Below are positions 26,036-36,169 of a stretch of 64,000 nucleotides of DNA, one piece after another (the stretch's first letter is position 1; each line of letters starts with the position of its first letter). Location: the NCBI RefSeq assembly GCF_004339015.1, contig NZ_SMFQ01000002.1, positions 245,351 to 309,350 on the forward strand. Reading direction: 5' to 3'. The stretch comes from Cocleimonas flava (GTDB lineage: Bacteria; Pseudomonadota; Gammaproteobacteria; Thiotrichales; Thiotrichaceae). The translations under genes were made by a program, and so were the position numbers. The notes under the pieces are model-generated. The model saw nothing but the letters and a program-made list of their open reading frames with translations. It had not been told where the DNA came from and made no database searches.

Positions 26036-27943
26036 TTACTGAATGTTTTCTGGAAATAGCTCAACTTCAGCACTTTCACGCAATGACTTTAAAACAGCAG
26101 CCTGTTCACGAGATGACACCATCTGAGTAAAGCTATTTTTAAGATTATCATCTAGCTCTGTTGCTCCGTCTTTAACGCCAGTCAAAGCAATTAACACATA
26201 ATCACCATCAGGAAGAATCGTATTCCCAAAGGTTTTCTTACCTGACTCAGGCTTATCCATGCTAAACAGTTTATCGATAATCGTATTATTTAAGCGCGTA
26301 TCCGTACGCTTAACATCAGCAGTATTCTCAACCTTATCAGCACCAGCGCCGATAGACTCAAGCGCAGACCAATCTCCTGTTTCTTTTAGAGAAGCCAGCA
26401 CAGACTCACCTTTTTCAATCAGCAGCTTACGCAATTTTTGACCTAATAAACTAGCCTTAATTTGCTCTTCCACTTCTGCCAAAGGTTTTTGCTCTGGAAC
26501 TTTATGCTCCTGCAAACGAAGTACTGCTACTTTGGTAGGGTCAATTTCTATTAACTCTGAATTTTTCCCTTCATTTAATACTTCATCACTGTATGCACTT
26601 TGAATAAATGCTGATGAAGAATATTTCTTTTCAGGATTCGGTGTTTCACCGCGCTGAATCCAGTCAGAGGTTTCAACTTTTGCACCGATTGCATCAGCTG
26701 CACCGTCTAGACTGCTGTCATTTTCGAAAGCAAGAGTTTGCAATTGATCTGATTGTTCCAGGAATAATTTTTCAGCCTGCTCTCTTCTGTAGAGCTCTTC
26801 CACTTCAGTCTTAACTTCGTCGAATGATTTTTGTTTTGTTTCAACAATTTCGTTAAGCTTCAATATTTCAAAACCAGCTTCGGTTTTCACAACGTCTGAC
26901 ATCGCACCTTTTTCCAAAGCAAATGTTGCAGCTTCGAACAAAGGACCCATCTCGCCTCTTGCGATCAAACCCAGGTCTCCGCTTTTTTCAGCGGCTAACT
27001 TATCATCAGAATCCGTCTTTGCCGCATCTTCAAAAGTTTTAGTTCCTGCCTTAATTTCTTCATACAATGCTTTCGCTTTTTCTTCAGCCTTTGCTTCTGC
27101 ACCATCTTCTTCACCAACTTTAATGAGGATATGAGAGACTTGGCGCTGCTCTGGGTCTGTGTAGCGACTCAAATTATCATCGTAAAAAAGCTTTAACGCA
27201 TCATCATCAACAGGTATTGTTTTTGCTATTTCAGATTGTTCTAACAACACATAACTTACTTTAACTTTATCATTTGTCATGTAATTTGATAGATTCGCAT
27301 CGTAATGCGCTTTAATTTCATCAGCAGTTACATCAACCTGAGATTCAAAATCAGCTTTTTTCAAAGTGTATGTTTCTGCATTTCTTTGTTGATTCTGCAA
27401 CGCCTGATAGCGTGCTACTTCCTCAACAGGAAGAAAAGCAGCTTTGCTAATCGCCTGAGAGAATTGTTGATTAGAAATACTCGTTCTTATTTCTGTCTCA
27501 AAGCTATTTTTACTACGTCTTTGTGACTCCAGTAAAAGCTCATAGGTTTTAGGGTCAAACTGACCTTCTTTTTGAAACGCAGGAATATTTGCGATTGTGT
27601 CGTAAACTTCCTGGTTACTTGCTCGGTATCCATTATTCGCAGCTTCTTGTCTTAACAGCGCCTGATTAACAACCTGATCTAAAGCTTGTTGCTTTATAAC
27701 ATCTTCATTGAAACCTGGTGGCAGCGTTCCACCAAAGATTTGAGCCATTCTTTGGCGTTGTTGCAATACAAGATTTTGAACTTCTTGGACCTGAATCTCT
27801 TCACCGTTTACTGTTGCAGCAACCAAAGACCCACTTCCACCCAAATATGAACTGATACCAAATAGCGCAAAAGGAACTGCAATAAATCCTACGATTAAAT
27901 ATGCAACCCAACCTTTAGCTTTGTCATGAATATTTTGTAACAT
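26036..27943 (-). CDS. ppiD: Periplasmic chaperone / parvulin-like PpiD
   Basis: Inner-membrane anchored folding factor near the Sec translocon. One N-terminal transmembrane helix (about residues 13-35, WVAYLIVGFIAVPFALFGISSY), a SurA-N-like chaperone region, and one parvulin domain (about 265-360: RQVSHILIKVGEE ... KSGDLGLIARGEMGPLFEAATFAL). The 635-aa length is normal. It lies downstream of hupB as in E. coli, with four tRNA genes interposed. Confidence 0.95.
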   Translation of the reverse strand: MLQNIHDKAKGWVAYLIVGFIAVPFALFGISSYLGGSGSLVAATVNGEEIQVQEVQNLVLQQRQRMAQIFGGTLPPGFNEDVIKQQALDQVVNQALLRQEAANNGYRASNQEVYDTIANIPAFQKEGQFDPKTYELLLESQRRSKNSFETEIRTSISNQQFSQAISKAAFLPVEEVARYQALQNQQRNAETYTLKKADFESQVDVTADEIKAHYDANLSNYMTNDKVKVSYVLLEQSEIAKTIPVDDDALKLFYDDNLSRYTDPEQRQVSHILIKVGEEDGAEAKAEEKAKALYEEIKAGTKTFEDAAKTDSDDKLAAEKSGDLGLIARGEMGPLFEAATFALEKGAMSDVVKTEAGFEILKLNEIVETKQKSFDEVKTEVEELYRREQAEKLFLEQSDQLQTLAFENDSSLDGAADAIGAKVETSDWIQRGETPNPEKKYSSSAFIQSAYSDEVLNEGKNSELIEIDPTKVAVLRLQEHKVPEQKPLAEVEEQIKASLLGQKLRKLLIEKGESVLASLKETGDWSALESIGAGADKVENTADVKRTDTRLNNTIIDKLFSMDKPESGKKTFGNTILPDGDYVLIALTGVKDGATELDDNLKNSFTQMVSSREQAAVLKSLRESAEVELFPENIQ

Positions 27944-28245
27944 AATTTCTCTTTTGTGTTATCAAGTTAGATTACTGAAAAGCCCTATCTCAGTAATATA
28001 GTGTTATAAATTAAGCGCGTAATGATACCTTATGCGCCCGTAGTTACCAAGAAAGACAAGCTTTGCAAACGATAATATTTACAGTTAAACACCTTAAGAC
28101 CTCGATTAAGAATAATAGAAAGATCAATTCAGTAAAAAAAGGCCTGTAAGTGGGGAGGTGGCTATTAAAATACTCGATTTTATGCGCGATCCTTTCCATC
28201 AATAAAGCCCACCTCAAATCAAAATCACTTTATTTTAAACAAAAA
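27944..28245. other. Intergenic region upstream of ppiD
   Basis: AT-rich, with the presumed ppiD promoter and repeat copy 7. No gene is visible. Confidence 0.5.
28134..28160 (-). repeat. Dispersed repeat copy 7 (variant)
   Basis: Minus-strand core CACCTCCCCACTT (two changes), 7-nt spacer ACAGGCC, T7. It lies between tRNA-Asp and ppiD. Confidence 0.75.
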
Positions 28246-28269
28246 AAAGGATGCCCTAAGGCATCCTTT
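28246..28269 (-). terminator. Terminator of tRNA-Asp copy 1
   Basis: Hairpin AAAGGATGCC / GGCATCCTTT followed on the minus strand by a long T-run. Confidence 0.92.
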
Positions 28270-28275
28270 CTAATA

Positions 28276-28352
28276 TGGCGGAGCGGACGGGACTCGAACC
28301 CGCGACCCCCGGCGTGACAGGCCGGTATTCTAACCAGCTGAACTACCGCTCC
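28276..28352 (-). tRNA. tRNA-Asp (GTC), copy 1
   Basis: 77 nt, acceptor stem GGAGCGG/CCGCTCC, anticodon loop CTGTCAC, CCA encoded. Identical in sequence to the second copy at 28635-28711. Confidence 0.97.
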
Positions 28353-28382
28353 GGATCACATTTTTCTAAAAAAATGTAAAAA

Positions 28383-28458
28383 TGGTGGGTGATGAGAGAT
28401 TCGAACTCCCGACATTCGCCTTGTAAGGGCGACGCTCTACCAACTGAGCTAATCACCC
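28383..28458 (-). tRNA. tRNA-Val (TAC), copy 1
   Basis: 76 nt, acceptor stem GGGTGAT/ATCACCC, anticodon loop TTACAAG, CCA encoded. Identical to the copy at 28747-28822. Confidence 0.97.
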
Positions 28459-28605
28459 ACTAATCTGAAATCTACTGATTTCAAAATTACTAAAAATTGT
28501 CACCTTTTTAGTAAGTGGGAAAAACTTTAAAACTATTTTAAAACCATGTTGAAAATACAATTCTAACGAATGATAAAAACAACAAGATACTACTTTTTAT
28601 TAAAA

Positions 28606-28627
28606 AAGGATGCCCAAGGGCACCCTT
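28606..28627 (-). terminator. Terminator-like hairpin between the two Val-Asp tRNA pairs
   Basis: Arms AAGGATGCCC / GGGCACCCTT pair with one wobble, followed on the minus strand by T6. It is a diverged duplicate of the hairpin at 28246, so the first tRNA pair may be partly or fully terminated before the second. Confidence 0.85.
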
Positions 28628-28634
28628 CTTAATA

Positions 28635-28711
28635 TGGCGGAGCGGACGGGACTCGAACCCGCGACCCCCGGCGTGACAGGCCGGTATTCTAACCAGCTGA
28701 ACTACCGCTCC
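28635..28711 (-). tRNA. tRNA-Asp (GTC), copy 2
   Basis: 77 nt, same sequence as copy 1, located 359 bp away on the same strand. CCA encoded. Confidence 0.97.
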
Positions 28712-28746
28712 GCATTACATTTTTTCTAAAAAAATGTGAAAAAAAA

Positions 28747-28822
28747 TGGTGGGTGATGAGAGATTCGAACTCCCGACATTCGCCTTGTAAGGGCGACGCT
28801 CTACCAACTGAGCTAATCACCC
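28747..28822 (-). tRNA. tRNA-Val (TAC), copy 2
   Basis: 76 nt, same sequence as copy 1. It starts 38 bp downstream of the hupB stop and is probably co-transcribed with hupB. Confidence 0.97.
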
Positions 28823-28860
28823 ACTGGATCGAGACCAACCATCTGGCCTCAGAAAGCGCG

Positions 28861-29133
28861 CTAGTTTACTGCATCTTTTAGAGCTTTACCAGCCTTAAAT
28901 GCAGGATTATTTGCAGCTTTAATTTGGATAGTTTCACCAGTGCGTGGGTTACGTCCAGTACGTGCTTTACGCTCACGAACTAGAAATGTTCCGAAACCAA
29001 TCATAGTAACTTGGTCGCCCTTTTGAAGAGCTTCAGTGATACTTTCTACAAAGCCTTTAAATGCTCTTTCAGTATCAGCTTTAGTTAGCCCTGACTTAGC
29101 AGCAACAGCATCAATTAGTTCTGATTTGTTCAT
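28861..29133 (-). CDS. hupB: DNA-binding protein HU (beta type)
   Basis: 90-aa histone-like protein that bends and compacts DNA. Full-length HU sequence: MNKSELIDAVAAKSGLTKADTERAF, the GFGTFLVRERKARTGRNPRTGE DNA-binding arm and FKAGKALKDAVN end. Preceded by a good ribosome-binding site (AGGAAG). The lon-hupB-ppiD order supports the beta-subunit name. Confidence 0.96.
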   Translation of the reverse strand: MNKSELIDAVAAKSGLTKADTERAFKGFVESITEALQKGDQVTMIGFGTFLVRERKARTGRNPRTGETIQIKAANNPAFKAGKALKDAVN

Positions 29134-29435
29134 AAAATTCTTCCTTTATGTAAATAGTGGCAATATTAATTTCATATTATAATTATTTATGACAATAATT
29201 ATAATCGATAATAACAATGTAAATTAAAATCTCAATGTATTTCTTGAGTTATTAGTATATAAGCTATGTGGCATAAGCTCTGCCACATCTCACAAGCCGC
29301 ACATTTATACCAGCGCGCATAGCAAGTTTCAACTCAAACTATCAAAAAATATAAATTAAATAGATTGATTTACGAATACCTGCCCAAAAACACGATAATA
29401 TGCTTTCAGACAGGTATAAAACAGTGATTTACACG
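29134..29435. other. Intergenic region between lon and hupB
   Basis: Carries the hupB leader and a perfect 12-bp inverted repeat (29176-29187 and 29194-29205, all A/T) centred about 57 bp before the hupB start. A weak long-loop pairing ATACCTG/CAGGTAT (29376-29417) follows lon. No gene is visible. Confidence 0.5.
29176..29205. promoter_or_regulatory. All-A/T 12-bp inverted repeat upstream of hupB
   Basis: Arms ATTATAATTATT and AATAATTATAAT are perfectly complementary, separated by 6 nt. It could be an operator, a cruciform-prone site or a nucleoid-protein site in the hupB promoter region. Confidence 0.4.
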
Positions 29436-31886
29436 CTAGTGAGCGCGCGACTCTTCTTCCTGATCAGGATTATTTTGAGACTGGGTAGACTGATCTACAT
29501 CGTCTTCAAGATCATCTTCTTCGTCAATTTCTTCTGGCATCGACTCTAATGCGATCTCTAAAACTTCATCTATCCACTTTACTGGCTTAATGCTCAAACC
29601 TTTTTTGACATTATCCGGAACATCAGCCAAATCTTTTTCATTTTCAGCAGGGATTAAAACAGTCGTTATACCACCACGATGCGCAGCTAATAACTTCTCT
29701 TTTAAACCACCAATAGGAAGCACTTCTCCACGCAAAGTAATTTCACCTGTCATCGCTACTTCTGCTTTTACCGGAATTCCTGTCATAGAAGAAACAATGG
29801 CAGTTACCATACCGACACCAGCACTTGGACCATCCTTAGGTGTTGCCCCTTCCGGAACATGTATATGCACATTCTTTTTCTTCAAGAACTTTTGTGTAAT
29901 ACCTAAATGACGAGAGCGACTTTTTACAACTGTCTCAGCTGCCTGGATAGATTCCTGCATTACTTTACCAAGACTACCCGTGCTCTTGACATGACCATTA
30001 CCCGAAACAACCACAGATTCAATAGTGAGTAACTCACCACCAACAGAAGTCCATGCAAGTCCAGTTACCTGACCCACCTGATTCTTCTTATCTGCTTTAC
30101 CGTAATCGAAGCGTTGCACACCTAAGTATTTAGAGATATTTCTTCCCGTAACAGATGTTTTCGTTTTCTTACCAAGTAAATGCTCACGAATAACTTTGCG
30201 ACAGATTTTAGATACTTCTCTTTCCAGGCTACGAACACCAGCCTCACGAGTATAATGACGAATGATAGATAAAATTGCTGAGTCACTTATTGTAACCTCA
30301 CCTTTTTCAACACCATTATCTTTAAATTGCTTAGGCACAAGGTAATTCTTGGCAATATTCAATTTTTCGTCTTCCGTGTAACCTGGAATACGAATTATCT
30401 CCATTCTATCAAGCAACGGACCTGGAATATTCATACTGTTAGACGTAGCAACAAACATTACGTCAGAGAGATCAAAGTCCACTTCAAGATAATGATCGGC
30501 AAAAGAATTATTTTGCTCAGGATCAAGCACCTCTAACATGGCAGACGCAGGGTCACCACGAAAATCGGTAGCCATCTTGTCAATTTCATCCAATAAGAAC
30601 AGTGGATTACGTGTTTTAACTCGCGATAAATTCTGAATGATTTTACCTGGCAACGCACCTATATAAGTACGTCTATGACCACGTATTTCAGCCTCATCTC
30701 TCACGCCACCTAACGCCATACGCGTATAGTTACGACCTGTAGCTTTAGCCAAAGACTTGCCAAGAGATGTTTTACCAACACCAGGAGGACCAACCAAACA
30801 CATGATAGGACCTTTTAGCTTCTTAACTCTTTGCTGTACCGCAAGGTATTCAACGATTCTTTCTTTAACTTCGTCTAAACCATAGTGGTCTTCATCAAGC
30901 ACTTTCTGCGCCTTAGCAAGGTCTTTACAAATTTTAGACTTTTTACTCCATGGCAAACCAACCATCCAATCGATATAGTTTCTTACCACTGTCGCTTCTG
31001 CTGACATTGGAGACATCATCTTCAATTTTTTCAGTTCTTCTTCAGCTTTTTCTTTAGCTTCTTTAGGCATCTTCGCTTTTTCAAGCTTTTCTGCCAACTG
31101 CTCTAGCTCATTTGATGGTGCATCATCCAAGTCACCCAATTCTTTCTGGATAGCTTTCATTTGCTCATTAAGATAATACTCGCGCTGACTGCGATCCATC
31201 TGTTGCTTTACGCGACCACGAATTCGCTTTTCAACCTGAAGAAGATCAATCTCCCCTTCTACCAAACTAACCAGATGCTCTAAACGTTCTTTAACTGACG
31301 TAATCTCAAGAATCTTCTGCTTATCTGTAACCTTTAATCCAAGATGCGCAGCAATAGCATCAGACAAGCGATCTGGCTCATCAATACCGGACAAAGATGA
31401 CAATATTTCAGGCGGAACTTTCTTATTTAAATTTACGTATTTGTCGAACAAATTAACAAGAGCTCGACTTAATAATTCTGTTTTTCTTTTATCAAAACTA
31501 TCGTCTACAGGAATAACATCAATATCTGCAGTAAAGTATTCACCTTCGATATCCATAGACGCAATTTTTACACGCTCCACACCCTCTACGAGAACCTTCA
31601 AAGTGCCATCAGGCAACTTTAGAAGCTGCAAGATTGTAGCCAAAGTTCCTACTTCGAAAATATCATCTGGGCCGGGCTCGTCTACTTCTGCACTTTTCTG
31701 CGCAACAAGTAAAATTTGTTTATTGTTTTCCATTGCCTCATCAAGAGAACGAATAGACTTCTCTCTTCCAACAAATAATGGAATAACCATATGTGGGTAA
31801 ACAACTACGTCTCTTAGAGTGAGAACAGGTATACCCTTAATATTCTTTTCAGCATTCGCTGTATTATTTTCTTTTTCAGTAGCCAT
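29436..31886 (-). CDS. lon: ATP-dependent protease Lon
   Basis: Cytoplasmic AAA+ serine protease of about 816 aa. The N-terminal substrate domain begins PVLTLRDVVVYPHMVIPLFVGREKS. The ATPase has Walker A GPPGVGKTSLGKS and Walker B LFLLDEIDKM. The proteolytic Ser-Lys dyad is in PKDGPSAGVGM and GGLKEKLLAAHRGG. I choose the ATG at 31886 because AGAGG lies 6 nt upstream; a GTG at 31907 is possible but lacks this. The tail is acidic (EEIDEEDDLEDDVD). It lies between clpX and hupB as in E. coli. Confidence 0.97.
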   Translation of the reverse strand: MATEKENNTANAEKNIKGIPVLTLRDVVVYPHMVIPLFVGREKSIRSLDEAMENNKQILLVAQKSAEVDEPGPDDIFEVGTLATILQLLKLPDGTLKVLVEGVERVKIASMDIEGEYFTADIDVIPVDDSFDKRKTELLSRALVNLFDKYVNLNKKVPPEILSSLSGIDEPDRLSDAIAAHLGLKVTDKQKILEITSVKERLEHLVSLVEGEIDLLQVEKRIRGRVKQQMDRSQREYYLNEQMKAIQKELGDLDDAPSNELEQLAEKLEKAKMPKEAKEKAEEELKKLKMMSPMSAEATVVRNYIDWMVGLPWSKKSKICKDLAKAQKVLDEDHYGLDEVKERIVEYLAVQQRVKKLKGPIMCLVGPPGVGKTSLGKSLAKATGRNYTRMALGGVRDEAEIRGHRRTYIGALPGKIIQNLSRVKTRNPLFLLDEIDKMATDFRGDPASAMLEVLDPEQNNSFADHYLEVDFDLSDVMFVATSNSMNIPGPLLDRMEIIRIPGYTEDEKLNIAKNYLVPKQFKDNGVEKGEVTISDSAILSIIRHYTREAGVRSLEREVSKICRKVIREHLLGKKTKTSVTGRNISKYLGVQRFDYGKADKKNQVGQVTGLAWTSVGGELLTIESVVVSGNGHVKSTGSLGKVMQESIQAAETVVKSRSRHLGITQKFLKKKNVHIHVPEGATPKDGPSAGVGMVTAIVSSMTGIPVKAEVAMTGEITLRGEVLPIGGLKEKLLAAHRGGITTVLIPAENEKDLADVPDNVKKGLSIKPVKWIDEVLEIALESMPEEIDEEDDLEDDVDQSTQSQNNPDQEEESRAH

Positions 31887-31975
31887 TTTAGCCTCTTTTT
31901 TAAGCACCTCTGTATAATCACAGAAGTCTAATAGTTAGATTGGGACGCTTTAGAAAAAAATCAATACTTATATAA

Positions 31976-32012
31976 AATAAAGCCCCGCTAGTTTTCACTG
32001 CGAGGCTTTATT
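31976..32012 (-). terminator. Terminator after clpX
   Basis: Hairpin with arms AATAAAGCC / GGCTTTATT and an inner CGC/GCG pairing. It separates clpX from lon. Confidence 0.8.
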
Positions 32013-32047
32013 GAACATCTAATAAACAACTAACAGCTGTTGCTACT

Positions 32048-33337
32048 TCATTTAGATGATGATGCTTTCTTTTTGACGTCTTTACTTTCGTAAATAAGAT
32101 ACGGCTGAGATTCCCCGTTTACAACCGATTCATCAATAACAACTTTTGTCACATCTTTTTCTGAAGGAAGATCATACATAGTATCCAATAATATTTTTTC
32201 CATTATTGAACGCAATCCACGAGCGCCTGTCTTTCTTTCCATTGCCTTTTTAGCAATAGCATGTAGCGCATCGTCACGGAAATCTATCTCTGCCCCTTCC
32301 ATATCGAATAGCTTTGTATACTGCTTAGTTAAAGCATTTTTTGGCTCAGTCAATATTCTCACAAGAGCATCTTCATTTAGCTCTTCAAGAGTAGCAATTA
32401 CTGGCAAACGACCAACAAACTCAGGTATCAAACCATAGCGAACCAAGTCTTCTGCTTCAATTTCCTTGATTACATCACCAAAAGCTCGATCATCATCAGG
32501 CGCTTTAACTTCAGCCGAGAAACCAATACCACCTTTAGATGTTCTATCAAGAACCACTTTATCCAAACCAGAGAAAGCACCACCACATATAAATAAAATA
32601 TTCTTAGTATCTACCTGCAAAAATTCTTGCTGTGGATGCTTACGACCACCTTGCGGAGGAACAGAAGCAACAGTACCTTCAATAAGTTTCAAAAGCGCTT
32701 GCTGAACACCTTCACCCGAAACATCACGAGTAATCGATGGATTATCAGATTTACGTGAAATCTTATCAATTTCATCAATGTAGACTATGCCTGTTTCTGC
32801 TTTAGCCACATCATAATCACACTTCTGTAAAAGCTTCTGAATGATATTTTCAACATCTTCGCCCACATAACCCGCTTCGGTTAATGTAGTAGCATCAGCC
32901 ATAGTAAATGGAACATTCAACATTCTAGCCAACGTTTCAGCTAATAATGTCTTACCACTACCTGTTGGGCCAATTAATAGGATATTACTTTTAGACAACT
33001 CGATATCATCTTTCGATGAATTACTTTCCAGTCGTTTATAGTGATTGTATACCGCAACAGACAATACGCGCTTTGCAGCATTTTGATCGATGACATAATC
33101 ATTTAAGAAATCATTAATTTCTTTAGGGATTGGAAGACTTCTCTTCTCACCTTCATCTTTTTCTTGCAACTCTTCAGTGATAATGTCGTTACATAAATCT
33201 ACACATTCATCACAGATAAATACTGAAGGACCAGCAATTAATTTTCTAACTTCATGCTGACTCTTTCCACAAAAAGAACAATAAAGTAACTTGCCGTCAC
33301 CTTTGCCATTTTGCCCATCTTTCTTATCTTTGCTCAT
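32048..33337 (-). CDS. clpX: ClpX ATPase subunit of ClpXP
   Basis: Hexameric AAA+ unfoldase feeding ClpP. The N-terminal zinc domain has [13 protein letters not shown] and [10 protein letters not shown]. Walker A is [12 protein letters not shown], Walker B is [11 protein letters not shown], and the ClpP-docking IGF loop is seen in [10 protein letters not shown]. 429 aa is normal length. A 186-bp gap with a terminator separates it from clpP. Confidence 0.98.
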   Translation of the reverse strand: MSKDKKDGQNGKGDGKLLYCSFCGKSQHEVRKLIAGPSVFICDECVDLCNDIITEELQEKDEGEKRSLPIPKEINDFLNDYVIDQNAAKRVLSVAVYNHYKRLESNSSKDDIELSKSNILLIGPTGSGKTLLAETLARMLNVPFTMADATTLTEAGYVGEDVENIIQKLLQKCDYDVAKAETGIVYIDEIDKISRKSDNPSITRDVSGEGVQQALLKLIEGTVASVPPQGGRKHPQQEFLQVDTKNILFICGGAFSGLDKVVLDRTSKGGIGFSAEVKAPDDDRAFGDVIKEIEAEDLVRYGLIPEFVGRLPVIATLEELNEDALVRILTEPKNALTKQYTKLFDMEGAEIDFRDDALHAIAKKAMERKTGARGLRSIMEKILLDTMYDLPSEKDVTKVVIDESVVNGESQPYLIYESKDVKKKASSSK

Positions 33338-33471
33338 TGACGAAAAACCTCAATTTTACTTTTCCCCTAATACCAACCCTAAAGTTAATCCTTATCTACT
33401 CAAATGTACAGTAAGAACAGATAAAGTCGGTTAATTATTTTATAGGCGAATAGTTGATATTCAACAATAAA

Positions 33472-33495
33472 AAAAGCCTGATGATTCAGGCTTTT
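33472..33495 (-). terminator. Terminator after clpP
   Basis: Hairpin AAAAGCCTGA / TCAGGCTTTT with T/A flanks, 28 bp after the clpP stop. It suggests clpX also has its own promoter. Confidence 0.85.
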
Positions 33496-33523
33496 AATAA
33501 AATTCTAGTCTATTTGAATAGCT

Positions 33524-34156
33524 TTACTTGCTTCTGCTATCTAATACATCATCAATCAGACCGTAAGCTTTAGCCGCTTGCGAATCCATAAAATTATCTC
33601 GATCTGTATCTTTCTCAATAGTCTTCAAACTTTGACCTGTATGATGAGCCAAAACAGAATTTAACTCTTTACGGATCTTAAGAATTTCTTTTGCATGGAT
33701 ATCGATATCAGAAGCCTGACCTTGAAAACCACCTAAAGGCTGATGAATCATCACTCTAGAATGAGGCAAAGCAAAACGCTTACCTTTTGCGCCACCGGCT
33801 AACAATACAGCACCCATACTAGCAGCTTGACCAACACACAATGTACTCACATCAGGCTTGATAAATTGCATGGTATCGTAAATCGCCATTCCAGCAGTAA
33901 CAACTCCGCCCGGCGAATTTATATACATATGGATGTCTTTTTCAGAATTATCAGCTTCAAGAAAAAGAAGCTGAGCCATTACTGAAGTTGACATGTAATC
34001 TTCAACCTGACCAACAACAAAAATCACTCTTTCTTTCAGCATGCGCGAAAGAATATCTGAACCTCTTTCCTGACCACGCACGGTTTCAGTAACACCCGGC
34101 ATTGGCAAGATACCATTTACACCGAGCATTTCATCTTGAAAACGAGTATTTGACAT
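33524..34156 (-). CDS. clpP: ClpP protease subunit
   Basis: Serine peptidase of ClpXP/ClpAP. Catalytic Ser is in [14 protein letters not shown], His in [10 protein letters not shown] and Asp in [11 protein letters not shown]. The start is set at ATG 34156 because AAAGGA lies 6 nt upstream; an ATG at 34174 would add six residues. It follows tig by about 50 bp, forming the tig-clpP unit. Confidence 0.97.
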   Translation of the reverse strand: MSNTRFQDEMLGVNGILPMPGVTETVRGQERGSDILSRMLKERVIFVVGQVEDYMSTSVMAQLLFLEADNSEKDIHMYINSPGGVVTAGMAIYDTMQFIKPDVSTLCVGQAASMGAVLLAGGAKGKRFALPHSRVMIHQPLGGFQGQASDIDIHAKEILKIRKELNSVLAHHTGQSLKTIEKDTDRDNFMDSQAAKAYGLIDDVLDSRSK

Positions 34157-34203
34157 ATTATTTCCTTTAAACATTGATTATATTATTTTTAAAGTAAAAA
34201 CAA

Positions 34204-35496
34204 TTAAGCCTGAGCATTCATAAGATCTGTAAATTTAACAGTCTCTTCTTCTACCTTAGCCTTATCTAACACCCAATCTACGATCATTTCTTCCATAACC
34301 GCAGCTTCGATAGTTTGCATTGCCTGCTGATCACTTCGATAGTATTCGATTAATGCCTGTGGATCTTCATAGCTTGCAGCTAAAGAATTCAACATATCAT
34401 CAACACGCGCCTGATCTTTTTCTAGTTTGTTCTTAGTGATAACTTCACCAACAATCAAACCTAGCTTTACACGGCGCGCAGCCTGATCTTTAAACATATC
34501 ATCAGGTAAAGATGACATATCAGCACCTTGAGAATTCTGTTCCATCTCGCTACGTACTTGCTTGATTTCATCTTCAACTAAAGATGTAGGCAGATCAATT
34601 TCATGCAAGTCGTGCAAACCTTCCATTACGGACTGTTTGATTCGACTTTTAATACGCTGCTCAACTTCACGCTGCATATTAGATTTGATTTCAGCCTTGA
34701 AGCTCTTGCTTGTTCCATCTTCTACGCCAAACTTTTTGATGAAGTCCTCATCAACTTTTGGTAACGAAGGAGCACTTACTGTCTTAACGTTCAATGTAAA
34801 CTGCGCAGTCTTGCCTTTAAGGTTTTCTGCTGGATACTCTTCAGGGAATGTAACATCAGCTTCTTTTTCAGAACCTGGCTTCATTCCGGTTAGTGCATCT
34901 TCAAAGTCTTGAAGCATACGGCCCGCGCCAAGCTCAACAGAGAAGTCTTGAGCAGCTCCGCCCTCAAACTCTTCACCATCAATTTTTCCGTTAAAGTCGA
35001 CAACCAGAAGATCACCTTCTTTAGCAGCGCGTTTAACTTCTTTCCAGTCTTGCTGTTGTTTACGCAATGTTTCGATCATTTCATCAACATCAGCAGCAGC
35101 TAATTTTACAACTGGCTTAGTCACAGTCATTTTTGAAATATCGCCGATTTCGAATTCAGGATAGATATCAAAAGTTGCAGTGTACTCGAGGTCTTTACCA
35201 GGCTCTAAAGTAGTCGCATCAATTTTAGGCATTCCAGCTACTCTTAGCTTTTCCTGCTCTGCGGCTTCATAAAAAGTAGACTGAAAAATCTCACCAACAA
35301 CTTCTTGATAAACAGAATCACCGTATTGTTGACTAACAACACTCATTGGCACTTTTCCAGGACGGAAGCCATCGATCTTGACTCTACCGCGCATAGACTT
35401 TAGACGCTTATCTACTTCCCCGTCAACGCGCTCTGCTGGCACAGTTATTGATAATTTACGTTCGATATTTCCGGTAGTCTCGACTGAAACCTGCAT
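34204..35496 (-). CDS. tig: Trigger factor
   Basis: Ribosome-associated chaperone with peptidyl-prolyl isomerase activity. The ribosome-binding signature is GFRPGKVPMSVV within the first 50 residues. The FKBP domain follows (about 150-240, GDLLVVDFNGKIDGEEFEGGAAQDFSVELGAGRML), then the helical C-terminal chaperone arms. 430 aa is normal. Confidence 0.97.
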   Translation of the reverse strand: MQVSVETTGNIERKLSITVPAERVDGEVDKRLKSMRGRVKIDGFRPGKVPMSVVSQQYGDSVYQEVVGEIFQSTFYEAAEQEKLRVAGMPKIDATTLEPGKDLEYTATFDIYPEFEIGDISKMTVTKPVVKLAAADVDEMIETLRKQQQDWKEVKRAAKEGDLLVVDFNGKIDGEEFEGGAAQDFSVELGAGRMLQDFEDALTGMKPGSEKEADVTFPEEYPAENLKGKTAQFTLNVKTVSAPSLPKVDEDFIKKFGVEDGTSKSFKAEIKSNMQREVEQRIKSRIKQSVMEGLHDLHEIDLPTSLVEDEIKQVRSEMEQNSQGADMSSLPDDMFKDQAARRVKLGLIVGEVITKNKLEKDQARVDDMLNSLAASYEDPQALIEYYRSDQQAMQTIEAAVMEEMIVDWVLDKAKVEEETVKFTDLMNAQA

Positions 35497-35566
35497 GCAA
35501 TAAACCTCATCTCAAGCCACACGAAATGCCCTGAGTTCTTCTTATGGTTGAATAAAAGTTTAATAA

Positions 35567-35589
35567 AAGCCTGTTATAAAAACAGGCTT
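35567..35589 (-). terminator. Terminator of the tRNA operon
   Basis: Perfect 9-bp inverted repeat AAGCCTGTT / AACAGGCTT with a 5-nt loop and T4 on the minus strand, 11 bp after tRNA-Leu. Confidence 0.88.
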
Positions 35590-35600
35590 ATTATAAATAA

Positions 35601-35685
<85 letters not shown>

Positions 35686-35790
35686 AAAAAGAAAGCGATT
35701 ATACAGTGCATTTCAATGCTTGTATAACCTGAATAAAGAAAAAAGCGTGATTAAAACAAAACTACTTCTTTTCTTTAATTTAAAAAAATC

Positions 35791-35867
35791 TGGGGTGGGT
35801 AATGGGACTCGAACCCACGACGACCGGCATCACAAGCCGGGGCTCTACCAACTGAGCTATACCCACC
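35791..35867 (-). tRNA. tRNA-His (GTG)
   Basis: Anticodon GTG, acceptor GTGGGTA/TACCCAC, with the extra 5' G (G-1) encoded opposite C73, and CCA encoded. Confidence 0.96.
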
Positions 35868-35891
35868 ATAAATCCATGGCTAACCACTTAA

Positions 35892-35968
<77 letters not shown>

Positions 35969-36010
35969 AATATTAAAGTCCACCACGTACATCTATTCAA
36001 TGCTGTAAAT

Positions 36011-36087
36011 TGGTCGGGGTAGAGAGATTCGAACTCCCGACATCCTGCACCCAAAGCAGGCGCGCTACCAGACTGCGCTATACCCCG
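36011..36087 (-). tRNA. tRNA-Pro (TGG)
   Basis: 77 nt, acceptor CGGGGTA/TACCCCG, anticodon TGG, CCA encoded. First gene of the operon. Confidence 0.96.
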
Positions 36088-36140
36088 ACACATCGCTATT
36101 AAACATAAATAATAGCTACTACCAAAACAGCAGAGCGCGA

Positions 36141-36169
36141 ATGATACGCATCAATATAACCCTCGTCAA
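36141..36169 (-). promoter_or_regulatory. Sigma-70 promoter of the four-tRNA operon
   Basis: On the minus strand: -35 TTGACG, 17-bp spacer, -10 TATCAT, then a GC-rich discriminator (TCGCGCTC) as expected for stringently controlled stable-RNA genes. It lies about 54 bp before tRNA-Pro. Confidence 0.85.

Noticed and set aside
31887..31975. Heat-shock (sigma-32) promoter before lon
   Set aside because: A TTGATT ... CCCAATCT pair is present with a 15-bp spacing, but the match to the consensus is too weak to list as a feature.
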